From: Curtobacterium sp. UCD-KPL2560
GTDB taxonomy: Bacteria; Actinomycetota; Actinomycetes; Actinomycetales; Microbacteriaceae
Direction of reading: 5' to 3'
Length of the DNA: 32,640 nt
Assembly (NCBI RefSeq): GCF_001705035.1
Contig: NZ_MCIG01000010.1
Location: forward strand, 1 to 32,640
The notes beneath the pieces are model-generated. The model saw only the letters and a program-made list of their open reading frames with translations, was not told where the DNA came from and made no database searches. The position numbers were made by a program, and so were the translations under genes. Shown here in pieces: positions 14,562-22,888 of this stretch; the first letter of the stretch is position 1, and each line of letters opens with the position of its first letter.

Positions 14562-15902
14562 CTACGGGGTCAGGCGCGTCGGGCCCCGGAACAGGTACGT
14601 GACCTCGCGGATCGACGGCTCGTGCAGGGCGAGCATGAGCACGCGCGCGAGGCCCATGCCGAAGCCACCGTGCGGCGGGACGCCGTAGCGGAAGAAGTCG
14701 AGGTACCAGCCGAGCTCCTCCGGGTCGAGACCCTTCTCGACGGCCTGCGCCTCGAGGGTGTCGACGCGGTGCTCGCGCTGCGCGCCGGTCGAGATCTCGG
14801 CACCGTTGAAGATGAGGTCGTAGCTCTTCGTGAGCGTCGGGTCGTCCTCGTGGCGCATGTGGTAGTACGGCCGGATCGAGGCGTCGTAGTCCGTCACGAA
14901 GACGAACTCGGAGCCGTGCGTCTCCTTGGCCCACGCGGCGACGCGACGCTCGCCCTCGGGGTCGAGGTCACCGTCCGCACGGACGACCTCGTAGCCGCTG
15001 TCGGCGACGATCTTCCGGGCGTCGGCCAGGGTGACGCGGGGGAACGGGGCGGTCGGGACGACGAACTCGAAGCCGAAGACCTCCTCGATGTCCTTGCCGT
15101 GCTTCTCCTTGACCGCGGTGAAGCCGGCGACCAGGAGCTCCTCCTGCATCGCCATGACGTCCTCGTGCGAGGAGATCCACGAGAACTCGGCGTCGACGCT
15201 CGTGAACTCGGTCGCGTGGCGGCTCGTGAACGACGGGTCGGCACGGAAGGCGTCGGCGATCTCGAACACGGCGCCGAAGCCGGCCGGCTGCGCCATCTGC
15301 TTGAAGTTCTGCGGCGACTGCGCGAGGTAGGCGGTCGTCTCGAAGTACTCGAGCTGGAAGAGCTCGGCACGCGACTCGGACGGCGACGCCATGAGCTTCG
15401 GGGTGTGCACCTCGATGTAGTCGCGCTCCACCCAGTAGGTGCGGAACGCGTGCTCCATCGTCGTCTGGATGCGGAAGATGAGGTTCTGCTTGCGGTTGCG
15501 CAGGTCGAGGAAGCGCCAGTCGAGGCGCTTGTCGAGCGAGGAGTCGTCGGCGATCGGCGTCTCCGGGATCGCCGCGCTGACGACCTCGAGCGAGCCGACC
15601 TTGACCTCGAGGCCGCCGAGCTTGACGCGCTCGTCGTGCTTGAGGGTGCCCTGCACGTGCACGAAGGTGCCGTGCGCCAGGCCGGAGATCGCGTTCGTCG
15701 TGGCGAGGGCGGCCTGGGCGGCGTCGTCGCCGTCCTCGGCCTCGCGCGTGGCGGGGTTCACCAGCTGCGCTGCGCCGGACTCGTCGCGGAGCACGACGAA
15801 CTGGACCTTCTTCTGGTCGCGGACGGTCTCCACCCATCCGGCGACGGAGACGGGGCCCTCCGGGCGGGCGGCGAGGTCGGCGATGCGGGTGCGTTCGATC
15901 AC
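14562..15902 (-). CDS. aspS: Aspartate-tRNA ligase, archaeal/eukaryal type
   Basis: The 446-residue class II synthetase charges tRNA with aspartate. It has an N-terminal OB anticodon-binding domain (15-110), motif 1 around LIFRIQTTMEHAFRTYW, motif 2 starting FRADPSFTSRH (219-229) and motif 3 GGFGMGLARVLM (412-423). It lacks the ~120-residue GAD insertion of the usual ~590-residue bacterial AspRS, so it is the short archaeal-type enzyme. Such enzymes are often non-discriminating and also mischarge tRNA-Asn, but that is not decided here. GTG 15902 lies 8 bases from a TAGACT -10 box, suggesting a leaderless message. Confidence 0.95.
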   Translation of the reverse strand: MIERTRIADLAARPEGPVSVAGWVETVRDQKKVQFVVLRDESGAAQLVNPATREAEDGDDAAQAALATTNAISGLAHGTFVHVQGTLKHDERVKLGGLEVKVGSLEVVSAAIPETPIADDSSLDKRLDWRFLDLRNRKQNLIFRIQTTMEHAFRTYWVERDYIEVHTPKLMASPSESRAELFQLEYFETTAYLAQSPQNFKQMAQPAGFGAVFEIADAFRADPSFTSRHATEFTSVDAEFSWISSHEDVMAMQEELLVAGFTAVKEKHGKDIEEVFGFEFVVPTAPFPRVTLADARKIVADSGYEVVRADGDLDPEGERRVAAWAKETHGSEFVFVTDYDASIRPYYHMRHEDDPTLTKSYDLIFNGAEISTGAQREHRVDTLEAQAVEKGLDPEELGWYLDFFRYGVPPHGGFGMGLARVLMLALHEPSIREVTYLFRGPTRLTP

Positions 15903-15910
15903 GGTCGTCG

Positions 15911-15916
15911 AGTCTA
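15911..15916 (-). promoter_or_regulatory. -10 box of aspS
   Basis: TAGACT on the minus strand, 8 bases before GTG 15902. Confidence 0.55.
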
Positions 15917-15968
15917 CGGCCTCCGTCCCGCCGTGGGCGCGGCCAGGGGTCGGCTGCGGCGGGTGCGC

Positions 15969-16379
15969 TCAGGGGAGGGCAGCGCGGAGCGTACCGAGGG
16001 TGCCGATGAACTCCTCGGCCATGCCGGCGCGCTCGACGAGCTTCGCGTGGCGTTCCCGGGCGTCGGCGAGGTACTCGTCGAGCCGGGCCGCGAGCGCGCG
16101 TTCCTCGGCCGGGCCCGCGGTGGCGAGCGCGTCGACGACGCGGAGCAGTTCGCGCATCTCGTCGAGCGTGAAGCCGAGCGGCTTCATCCGACGGATGACG
16201 AGCAGGCGCTCGAGGTCCTGCGCGGTGTACACGCGGAAGCCGCCGGACGTGCGGGCGCTCGGCACCAGGAGACCCACCTCGTCGTAGTGCCGGATCGTCC
16301 GGAGGGACATCCCGGCGCGTTCGGCGAGCTCGCCGATGTGCATGGTGTCCGTGCCGTGCTCGTCCTTCACGTCCGCCAT
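15969..16379 (-). CDS. MerR family transcriptional regulator
   Basis: The 136-residue protein has the MerR helix-turn-helix and wing: MHIGELAERAGMSLRTIRHY (13-32), DEVGLLVPSARTSGGFRVYT, then LERLLVIRRMKPLGFTLDEM. A long dimerisation helix follows. It has no cysteine, so it is not a thiol metal or Fe-S sensor of the MerR, CueR or SoxR kind. The effector domain is short. GGAGGGAGG precedes ATG 16379. It is divergent from a SulP transporter, and a perfect 34-bp palindrome between them is the likely operator. Confidence 0.92.
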   Translation of the reverse strand: MADVKDEHGTDTMHIGELAERAGMSLRTIRHYDEVGLLVPSARTSGGFRVYTAQDLERLLVIRRMKPLGFTLDEMRELLRVVDALATAGPAEERALAARLDEYLADARERHAKLVERAGMAEEFIGTLGTLRAALP

Positions 16380-16429
16380 CGTGGCAGACCTCCCTCCGTG
16401 CCCCGTCGACCGTGCCCGGTGGGGCCGTG

Positions 16430-16463
16430 CGCAACCCTACCCTCACGTGAGGGTAGGGTTGCG
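16430..16463. promoter_or_regulatory. Perfect 34-bp palindrome holding the divergent merR/SulP promoters
   Basis: Each half is CGCAACCCTACCCTCAC or its exact complement, centred between 16446 and 16447. The core CCTCACGTGAGG resembles MerR-family operators. Because of the symmetry, TAGGGT -10 boxes occur on both strands: 16454-16459 toward the transporter (8 bases before its ATG) and 16439-16434 toward merR. The centre lies where the -35/-10 spacer of the transporter promoter would be, the typical MerR binding position. Confidence 0.8.
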
Positions 16464-16467
16464 GGCG

Positions 16468-17958
16468 ATGACCACGATCACGCACGCCCCCACCCCGCCG
16501 CGGGTCCTCGACGCCCTGCGCTCGCCGCGCCTGCTGACGCGGGAGGTCCTCGCCGGCGTCGTGACCGCGCTGGCCCTCATCCCCGAGGCGATCTCGTTCT
16601 CGGTCGTCGCCGGGGTCGACCCCGCGGTCGGCCTGTTCTCGAGCGTCGTCATCGCGGTCGTGATCTCGGTCGTCGGCGGTCGGCCCGCGATGATCTCGGC
16701 CGCGGCGGGCTCGGTCGCGCTCGTGATCGCGCCGCTCGTCCGCGACCACGGCATCGCCTACCTCGTGCCCGCGATCGTGCTCGGCGGCGTGTTCCAGCTC
16801 GTGCTCGGGTTCCTCGGGGTCGCCCGGCTGATGCGCTTCATCCCGCGGAGCGTCAACGTCGCGTTCGTGAACGCCCTCGCGATCCTCATCTTCACCGCGC
16901 AGCTGCCGAACCTGCTCGGGCACGACGTCCCGTTCGTCGTCTGGCCCCTGACCGCGCTCGGTGTCGGGATCATCGTCGCGTTCCCGTTCCTGACGAAGGC
17001 GGTGCCCGCACCGCTCATCGCGGTCGTCGTCGTCACCGCGATGACGATGGTGTTCGGCATCGCGGTCCCGACGGTCGGCGACGAGGGAACGCTGCCGACC
17101 GCCCTGCCCGGGTTCTCCGGGATCACGGTGCCGCTGGACCTGGCGACGCTGCAGGTCGTCGCGCCGTACGCGTTCGGCGTCGCGCTCGTCGGGCTCATCG
17201 AGACGCTCCTCACCGCGCAGCTCGTCGACGCGATCACCGAGACCCGGTCGAGCGCCTGGCGTGAGTCCTGGGGGCAGGGGATCGCGAACATCGCCTCGGC
17301 CTTCTTCGGCGGGACCGGCGGGTGCGCCATGATCGGCCAGACCGTCATCAACGTGAAGACCGCCGGGGCGCGCACCCGGGTGTCGACCTTCGTCGCCGGC
17401 GTGTCCGTCCTCGTGCTCACGATCGTGTTGCACGACGTCGTCGCGCAGATCCCGATGGCCGCGCTCACCGCCGTGATGCTCATGGTCTGCGTCGCCACCT
17501 TCGACTGGCACAGCATCCGGCCGCGGACCCTCGGGCGCATGCCGCTCGGCGAGACCGCGGTCATGCTCGTCACCGTGGTCGTGGTCGTCGCGACCGACAA
17601 CCTCGCGACCGGCGTCCTGGTCGGCGTCGTCGTCGCCGCGCTCGTCTTCGCCCGTCGGGCCGCGCACGTGGTGTCGGTCGTCCGCGAACCCGTCGACGAG
17701 CACACCGTCCGGTACCGGGTGCGCGGCGCCCTGTTCTTCGCGTCGTCGAACGACCTCGTCACCCGGTTCTCGTACGCCGAGGACCCGGAGCACGTCGTCG
17801 TGGACATGTCCGACGCGCACGTCTTCGACGCCAGCACGGTCGCCGCCCTCGACGGCGTTGAACAGCGGTACGCGAAGCACGGCTCCACCGTCGAGGTCGT
17901 GCACCTGAACACGGCCTCGACCGCGCTGCACGGTCGACTCACCGGGCGGCTGGGCTGA
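16468..17958 (+). CDS. SulP family inorganic anion transporter with STAS domain
   Basis: This 496-residue membrane protein has the SulP/SLC26 fold. The opening REVLAGVVTALALIPEAISF is the conserved first helix, and AMISAAAGSVALVIAPLV the third-helix region. About 12-14 helices run to residue ~405, and a C-terminal STAS domain covers about 412-485 (FDASTVAALDGVEQRY). SulP proteins carry sulfate, bicarbonate or other anions; the substrate cannot be read here. No carbonic anhydrase or sulfur-assimilation gene is adjacent. ATG 16468 lies 8 bases after a TAGGGT -10 box. Divergent from the MerR gene, which probably controls it. Confidence 0.93.
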   Translation: MTTITHAPTPPRVLDALRSPRLLTREVLAGVVTALALIPEAISFSVVAGVDPAVGLFSSVVIAVVISVVGGRPAMISAAAGSVALVIAPLVRDHGIAYLVPAIVLGGVFQLVLGFLGVARLMRFIPRSVNVAFVNALAILIFTAQLPNLLGHDVPFVVWPLTALGVGIIVAFPFLTKAVPAPLIAVVVVTAMTMVFGIAVPTVGDEGTLPTALPGFSGITVPLDLATLQVVAPYAFGVALVGLIETLLTAQLVDAITETRSSAWRESWGQGIANIASAFFGGTGGCAMIGQTVINVKTAGARTRVSTFVAGVSVLVLTIVLHDVVAQIPMAALTAVMLMVCVATFDWHSIRPRTLGRMPLGETAVMLVTVVVVVATDNLATGVLVGVVVAALVFARRAAHVVSVVREPVDEHTVRYRVRGALFFASSNDLVTRFSYAEDPEHVVVDMSDAHVFDASTVAALDGVEQRYAKHGSTVEVVHLNTASTALHGRLTGRLG

Positions 17959-18013
17959 GCGGTCCCGCATCCGGTGAATCCCCTGGGCGGCCGGTGGGAA
18001 GCGCAGACCGACC

Positions 18014-18019
18014 TAGACT
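18014..18019 (+). promoter_or_regulatory. -10 box of the cytochrome c maturation operon
   Basis: TAGACT lies 7 bases before ATG 18027, predicting a leaderless first cistron. Confidence 0.6.
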
Positions 18020-18026
18020 GGAACCC

Positions 18027-18683
18027 ATGCCCGCGTCACGGATCCACCTCGTCCGGCACGGCGAGGTCCACAACCCGGGGCGAGTGCTCTACGGCCGGCT
18101 CCCCGGCTTCGGTCTGAGCGAACTCGGTGCCCGGATGGCCCTCGCCTCCGCCACCGCCTGGAAGGACGCCGGGGTCGACGTCCGTCGGATCGTCGCCTCG
18201 CCGCTCCAGCGCACCCAGGAGTCCGCCGCGCCGTGGGCCGCCGCGTACGGCCTCGAGGTCGCCCTCGACGAGCGGCTCATCGAGCCGACGAACCGCTACG
18301 AGGGACAGCGACCGGGCTTCACGAAGCGCTCGATCGGCCGCCCCACGGAGTGGCCCTGGATCGCGAACCCGTTCCGCCCGAGCTGGGGCGAGGCCTACGA
18401 GTCGATCGCGAACCGCATGCTCGCGGCCGTCACCACGGCGTGGGAGAGCGTCGACGAGGGCGACGTCGTCCTCGTCAGCCACCAGCTGCCGATCTGGACC
18501 GTGCACCGCAAGCTCGCGGGGGAGCCGCTCTGGCACGACCCGCGCAAGCGCCGGTGCGACCTGTCGAGCATCACGACCGTCGAGCGTGCACCCGCCACCT
18601 CGCCCGGCCGCTTCACCGAGGTCGGGTACGCGGACCCGGCGTACGCGCTGCGTGCGTCCGCCGTCGACGAAGGAGCAGTCTGA
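18027..18683 (+). CDS. Histidine phosphatase family protein
   Basis: The 218-residue protein has the RHG motif near its start (Arg10-His11-Gly12 in HLVRHGEVHN), the SPLQRTQESA segment and the second histidine in VLVSHQLPIW. These define the phosphoglycerate-mutase-like phosphatase superfamily; the substrate is unknown. A homologue heads the equivalent gene group in mycobacteria (Rv0525), so linkage with cytochrome c maturation is conserved even though its role there is unclear. The stop overlaps the next start as TGATG. Confidence 0.92.
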   Translation: MPASRIHLVRHGEVHNPGRVLYGRLPGFGLSELGARMALASATAWKDAGVDVRRIVASPLQRTQESAAPWAAAYGLEVALDERLIEPTNRYEGQRPGFTKRSIGRPTEWPWIANPFRPSWGEAYESIANRMLAAVTTAWESVDEGDVVLVSHQLPIWTVHRKLAGEPLWHDPRKRRCDLSSITTVERAPATSPGRFTEVGYADPAYALRASAVDEGAV

Positions 18684-19291
18684 TGACCCCCCGCACGCGC
18701 ATCGCCACCGTCGCTGCCACCGCACTGATCGCCGCGCTGGCGCTCGCCGGGTGCTCGTCGAACGACTCGCTGTCGAAGCAGTACGGCAGCGGGACCACGC
18801 AGAACTACATCTCCGGCGACGGCGCGGTGACCGAGGTCTCGGCTGCCGACCGGAAGGACCCGGTCGACTTCACCGCGAAGGACACCGACGGCGACACCAT
18901 CTCGGCGAAGGACCTGCGCGGCAAGGTCGTCGTCCTGAACTTCTGGTACGCGGGCTGCCCGCCGTGCCGCGCCGAGGCGAAGTACCTCAACCAGGTGCAC
19001 GACCAGTACCAGGGCCAGGACGTCGCGTTCGTCGGCGTGAACGTCCGCGACGAGGAGGGCTCCGCCGCCGCGTTCGAGCGCACCTTCGGGGTCGACTACC
19101 CGACCGTGCTCGACGCGAAGACCGGCACCGTGCAGCTCGCCCTGTCCGGCCAGATCGCGCCGAACGCGGTGCCCGCGACGATCGTGCTCGACAAGCAGGG
19201 CCGCGTCGCCGCCCGCGTGCTCGGCGCCGTCGACGGCCCGAGCATCCTGCAGACCCTGGTGGGCGACGAGCTCAGCGGCAAGGCCTCCTGA
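18683..19291 (+). CDS. TlpA/ResA-like thioredoxin-fold lipoprotein
   Basis: The 202-residue protein starts with a lipoprotein signal: basic MTPRTR, a hydrophobic stretch and lipobox LALAG-Cys24. The thioredoxin fold follows, with the active site CPPC (Cys92-Cys95) in NFWYAGCPPC and the cis-proline in NAVPATIVLD. It should be anchored outside the membrane, reducing the CXXCH thiols of apocytochrome c, with electrons from CcdA encoded next. AAGGAG (18670-18675) precedes ATG 18683, and the start overlaps the phosphatase stop. Confidence 0.94.
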   Translation: MTPRTRIATVAATALIAALALAGCSSNDSLSKQYGSGTTQNYISGDGAVTEVSAADRKDPVDFTAKDTDGDTISAKDLRGKVVVLNFWYAGCPPCRAEAKYLNQVHDQYQGQDVAFVGVNVRDEEGSAAAFERTFGVDYPTVLDAKTGTVQLALSGQIAPNAVPATIVLDKQGRVAARVLGAVDGPSILQTLVGDELSGKAS

Positions 19292-19294
19292 CCC

Positions 19295-20035
19295 GTGTCC
19301 GGCAACCCCTTCGCCGACGCGATCCTCAGCGGGCAGATGCTCGTGGCGCTGCCCGTGGCCGCGCTCGCGGGCCTCGTCTCGTTCCTGTCCCCGTGCGTGC
19401 TGCCGCTCGTGCCCGGCTACCTCGGCTACGTCGGCGGCATCGCCGAGGGCGGGCAGCGTCGCGGTCGCGTCGTGCTCGGCGTCCTGCTGTTCGTGCTCGG
19501 CTTCACCGCCGTGTTCGTGGCCTACACGACCGTCTTCGGCGCGCTCGGCTTCTGGCTCGTCCGCTGGCGTGACCTCATCACGCAGGTGCTCGGCATCGTC
19601 GTGATCGCGATGGGCCTCGTCTTCGTCGGCCGGTTCACGTTCCTGCAGCGCACGATCAAGCCGTCGTGGACGCCCGCGACCGGGCTCGTCGGGGCGCCCC
19701 TGCTCGGCATCGTGTTCGGGCTCGGCTGGACGCCGTGCCTCGGCCCGACGCTCGCCGCGATCAACCTGCTCAGCGTGCAGACCGGCAGTGCCTGGCAGGG
19801 CATGTGGCTCGGCGTCGCGTACTGCATCGGCCTCGGTGTCCCGTTCGTCCTCGTCGCCGTCGGCGCCGGGTGGGCGACCGGGGCGATCCGGGTCGTCAAG
19901 CGCCACATGCGCACTGTCAACATCATCGGAGGAGCGATCCTGATCGTCATCGGTCTGCTCATGGTCACCGGGATCTGGTCGGCCGTCATGTCGAGCGTCG
20001 GGGCGGTGATCCAGAGCTTTGTCCCCGCAGTCTGA
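19295..20035 (+). CDS. ccdA: Cytochrome c biogenesis protein CcdA
   Basis: This 246-residue, six-helix membrane protein moves reducing equivalents from cytoplasmic thioredoxin to the outside thioredoxin-like protein. The two redox cysteines are Cys34 in LSPCVLPLVPGYLGY and Cys148 in GWTPCLGPTL. GTG 19295 starts 3 bases after the TlpA-like gene ends. The last 17 bases overlap the long reading frame of ResB. Confidence 0.96.
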   Translation: MSGNPFADAILSGQMLVALPVAALAGLVSFLSPCVLPLVPGYLGYVGGIAEGGQRRGRVVLGVLLFVLGFTAVFVAYTTVFGALGFWLVRWRDLITQVLGIVVIAMGLVFVGRFTFLQRTIKPSWTPATGLVGAPLLGIVFGLGWTPCLGPTLAAINLLSVQTGSAWQGMWLGVAYCIGLGVPFVLVAVGAGWATGAIRVVKRHMRTVNIIGGAILIVIGLLMVTGIWSAVMSSVGAVIQSFVPAV

Positions 20036-21869
20036 CCGCGACACCGACACCGACGCCGGCCGCGGCGCCGACACCGGCCGCGACACCGACACCGTGTCCG
20101 GCGGCGACCCGATGCGGCCGTCCGACCACGTCGACAGCGCGGCCCCGACGGGCGGTGACGACGCCGGCGACGCCGGGGTGACCCAGCCGAAGCTGGGCTT
20201 CACCGGCTACGTCCGGTTCTTCTGGCGCCAGCTGACGAGCATGCGCACGGCGCTCTTCCTGCTCATGCTGCTCGCCCTCGCGGCGATCCCGGGCTCCCTC
20301 GTCCCGCAGCGCACGGCCGACCCGAACGGCGTCGTGCAGTACAAGGCCGACCACCCGCAGCTGTTCCCGGTGCTCGACACCCTCCAGGTCTTCGACACGT
20401 ACACCTCGGTGTGGTTCTCGGCGATCTACCTGCTGCTCTTCGTGTCGCTCATCGGCTGCATCGTGCCGCGCACCCGGCACCACTGGCAGGCGCTCCGCAC
20501 GCGCCCGCCGCGGACCCCGGCCCGCCTCGGTCGGCTCGCCGGCCACCGGTCGGTGCCGGTCGACGCGACGACCGTCACCGGCGCGACCAGCACCGCGACC
20601 GGTGCGACGGCGACCGGCGCGAACGCGGCGACCAGCACCGCCACCGGGGCACCCGCGACCAGCAGGACGGACGCGGGCGGCACTTCGGACGCGGCCACGG
20701 GCCTCCCGTCCGTCGACCACGCGATCACGCGCGCCGCGGCGCTCCTCAAGCGGTCCGGGTACCGCGTCGAGCGGTTCGGCGACTCGGTCAGCGCGGAGCG
20801 CGGCTACCTGCGCGAGACCGGCAACCTCGTCTTCCACACCGCGCTCGTCGGTGTGCTCGTCGCGGTCGGCCTCGGCGGCGGGTTCAGCTACACCGGACAG
20901 CGCCTGCTCGTCGAGGGGCAGACCTTCTCGAACGTGCTCGGCTCGTACGACTCGTTCAACCCGGGACGCTGGTTCACCCAGTCCGACCTGCAGGGCTACA
21001 ACCTGACGCTCGACAAGTTCACGACGACGTACGAGGAGCGCAACCTCGACGCCCTCGGACAGCCGCTCGACTACACGGCCGAGGTGACCGCCCGCGAGAA
21101 GGGCGGCCAGGAGCGTACCGAGCGACTCGGCGTCAACGCGCCGCTGTCCGTCGGCGGGACGAACGTGTACCTGCTCGGCAACGGCTACGCGATGCAGGTC
21201 ACCGTCCGTGACGGGGACGGCAACGTGGCGTTCAAGGACGTCGTGCCGTTCCTGCCCGAGGACTCGAACTACACCTCGACCGGCGTCATCAAGGTGCCGG
21301 ACGCGAAGCCGTCGCAGCTCGGCATGGTCGGGTTCTTCTACCCGACGGCCTCGAAGCTCGGGTCGGGTGCGTTCGCGAGCGCCTACCCGGACGCGCAGAA
21401 CCCGATGCTGACGCTGCAGGTGTACCGCGGCGACCTCGGGCTCGACAGCGGCGTGCCGCAGAGCGTCTACTCGCTCGACACCAGCGGGCTCGAGCAGATC
21501 GCCGGTCGGCAGTCGAAGACCGCGAGCATCGAGCTCAAGCCCGGTCAGACACAGCAGTTGCCGGACGGCACCGGGTCGATCACGTTCGACGGCGTCAAGC
21601 GGTACGTCTCCCTCGACGTGCACCACGACCCGTCGCAGGCCTGGGTCGCGGGCTTCGCGGCCCTGGCGGTGCTCGGCCTCCTCACCTCGCTGTTCGTCCC
21701 GCGCCGCCGCGTGTGGGTCAAGGCGGTGCCGCGCCGCGGTGCCGAGCACGGCGAGTACGACCTCGAGTACGCGGGCCTGGCCCGTGGCGAGGACCCCAAC
21801 CTCGAGCGCGCGGTCGCGGACATCGCCCGGCGCCACCTGTCGGACCTCGGAGTTAGGATCCCTGCGTGA
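20019..21869 (+). CDS. resB: Cytochrome c maturation protein ResB
   Basis: This large membrane protein (616 residues from TTG 20019) works with CcsB to export heme and attach it to apocytochrome c (System II). Features: SMRTALFLLMLLALAAIPGS, the WFSAIYLLLFVSLIGCIVPR helix, a third helix at FHTALVGVLVAVGLG, a long outside domain and a last helix near LTSLF. The start is uncertain: the first ~30 residues from TTG 20019 are Asp/Thr-rich, and ATG 20112 (MRPSDHVDS) fits homologues better. Residues ~183-229 are a Thr/Ala-rich linker that includes a decayed hairpin repeat. Its stop overlaps the ccsB start as GTGA. Confidence 0.93.
   Translation: MSPQSDRDTDTDAGRGADTGRDTDTVSGGDPMRPSDHVDSAAPTGGDDAGDAGVTQPKLGFTGYVRFFWRQLTSMRTALFLLMLLALAAIPGSLVPQRTADPNGVVQYKADHPQLFPVLDTLQVFDTYTSVWFSAIYLLLFVSLIGCIVPRTRHHWQALRTRPPRTPARLGRLAGHRSVPVDATTVTGATSTATGATATGANAATSTATGAPATSRTDAGGTSDAATGLPSVDHAITRAAALLKRSGYRVERFGDSVSAERGYLRETGNLVFHTALVGVLVAVGLGGGFSYTGQRLLVEGQTFSNVLGSYDSFNPGRWFTQSDLQGYNLTLDKFTTTYEERNLDALGQPLDYTAEVTAREKGGQERTERLGVNAPLSVGGTNVYLLGNGYAMQVTVRDGDGNVAFKDVVPFLPEDSNYTSTGVIKVPDAKPSQLGMVGFFYPTASKLGSGAFASAYPDAQNPMLTLQVYRGDLGLDSGVPQSVYSLDTSGLEQIAGRQSKTASIELKPGQTQQLPDGTGSITFDGVKRYVSLDVHHDPSQAWVAGFAALAVLGLLTSLFVPRRRVWVKAVPRRGAEHGEYDLEYAGLARGEDPNLERAVADIARRHLSDLGVRIPA
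20560..20716 (+). repeat. Thr/Ala-rich low-complexity linker in resB with a decayed hairpin copy
   Basis: GCGACC/ACCGGC-type triplets encode repeated ATSTATGA-like residues. At the end, 20694-20714 is identical over 21 bases to 10555-10575, the right arm of the proC/ktrA palindrome, and GACGGACG at 20666-20673 can still pair with 20707-20714. Confidence 0.6.
21854..21859 (+). promoter_or_regulatory. Internal -10-like box ahead of ccsB
   Basis: TAGGAT inside the last codons of resB lies 6 bases before GTG 21866. It could give a separate leaderless ccsB message besides operon readthrough. Confidence 0.4.
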
Positions 21870-22858
21870 ACGACTTGACGACGAACCTGGCGACGTACTC
21901 CGTCGTGCTGACGTACTCGGCCATGGCGGTCTACGTCATCGCCTTCATCTCGTTCGCGCTGGACATGGCGAAGCGTTCGGGTGAGGTCACCGCCGCGGCG
22001 GCCGGCCGTGCGCCCGCCGCCGAGCCCCGGACGGTCGCGACCGTCCAGGGCGGCACGGTCGTGCTGGAACGGGTCGACGAGACCACCGACGGCGGCCGGG
22101 GCGGACGCGGCACGAAGTTCGAGCGGGTCGGGATGGCGATGACCGTCCTGGCGCTCGTCCTGCACGTCGCGGCCGTCGTGCTCCGTGGCATCGCGGCCGA
22201 CCGGGTGCCGTGGGGCAACATGTTCGAGTTCTCCCTGACGGGCACGGCGCTCATCACGCTGATCTTCCTGCTCGTGCAGTTCTGGCAGAACCTGAAGTTC
22301 CTCGGCGTCTTCATCAGCGGGCTCACGATCATCCTGCTCGGCATCGCGACGGTGAACTACTACGTCCCGGTCCGGCCGCTCGTGCCCGCGCTCGAGTCGT
22401 ACTGGCTCGTCATCCACGTGTTCGTGGCGATCGCCGGCACCGGCTTCTTCGCCCTCGGCGCGGGGCTCGCGGTCGCACAGCTCGTGCAGACGTACCGCCA
22501 GGGGCGCCCGGTGTCGAAGCAGCTGCGGTTCATGGAGACCCTGCCCGACGCCGAGCGGCTCGAGGTCCTGACCTACCGCGTGCTGCTCGTCGGCTTCGTG
22601 CTGTGGACGTTCACGCTCATCGCCGGTGCGATCTGGGCCGAGCGCGCCTGGGGTCGGTACTGGGGGTGGGACACCAAGGAGGTCTGGACCTTCATCATCT
22701 GGGTCCTCTACGCCGGGTACATCCACGCGCGAGCGACCCGCGGGTGGCGTGGTGCGCGGTCGTCCTGGCTGGCCCTGATCGGCTTCGCCGCGGTGATGTT
22801 CAACTTCTCGGTCGTGAACGTGTTCTTCAAGGGGCTGCACAGCTACTCGGGTCTGTGA
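21866..22858 (+). CDS. ccsB: Cytochrome c assembly protein CcsB/CcsA (heme handling)
   Basis: The 330-residue membrane protein carries the tryptophan-rich heme motif WGRYWGWDTKEVW (WGWD at 266-269) of the heme-handling family. Candidate heme-ligand histidines are visible at His100, His184 and His325. About eight helices are present, with a ~45-residue Gly/Ala-rich insertion after the first. It pairs with ResB in System II. GTG 21866 overlaps the resB stop. The gene ends before a long hairpin shared with convergent menC. Confidence 0.95.
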   Translation: MNDLTTNLATYSVVLTYSAMAVYVIAFISFALDMAKRSGEVTAAAAGRAPAAEPRTVATVQGGTVVLERVDETTDGGRGGRGTKFERVGMAMTVLALVLHVAAVVLRGIAADRVPWGNMFEFSLTGTALITLIFLLVQFWQNLKFLGVFISGLTIILLGIATVNYYVPVRPLVPALESYWLVIHVFVAIAGTGFFALGAGLAVAQLVQTYRQGRPVSKQLRFMETLPDAERLEVLTYRVLLVGFVLWTFTLIAGAIWAERAWGRYWGWDTKEVWTFIIWVLYAGYIHARATRGWRGARSSWLALIGFAAVMFNFSVVNVFFKGLHSYSGL

Positions 22859-22888
22859 CCCACACCGGTCGCTGACGCGACCCACCCC

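Noticed and set aside
18027..18683. Glycolytic phosphoglycerate mutase
   Set aside because: The protein has only the superfamily motifs and sits in a cytochrome c maturation operon; a broader histidine phosphatase call is safer.
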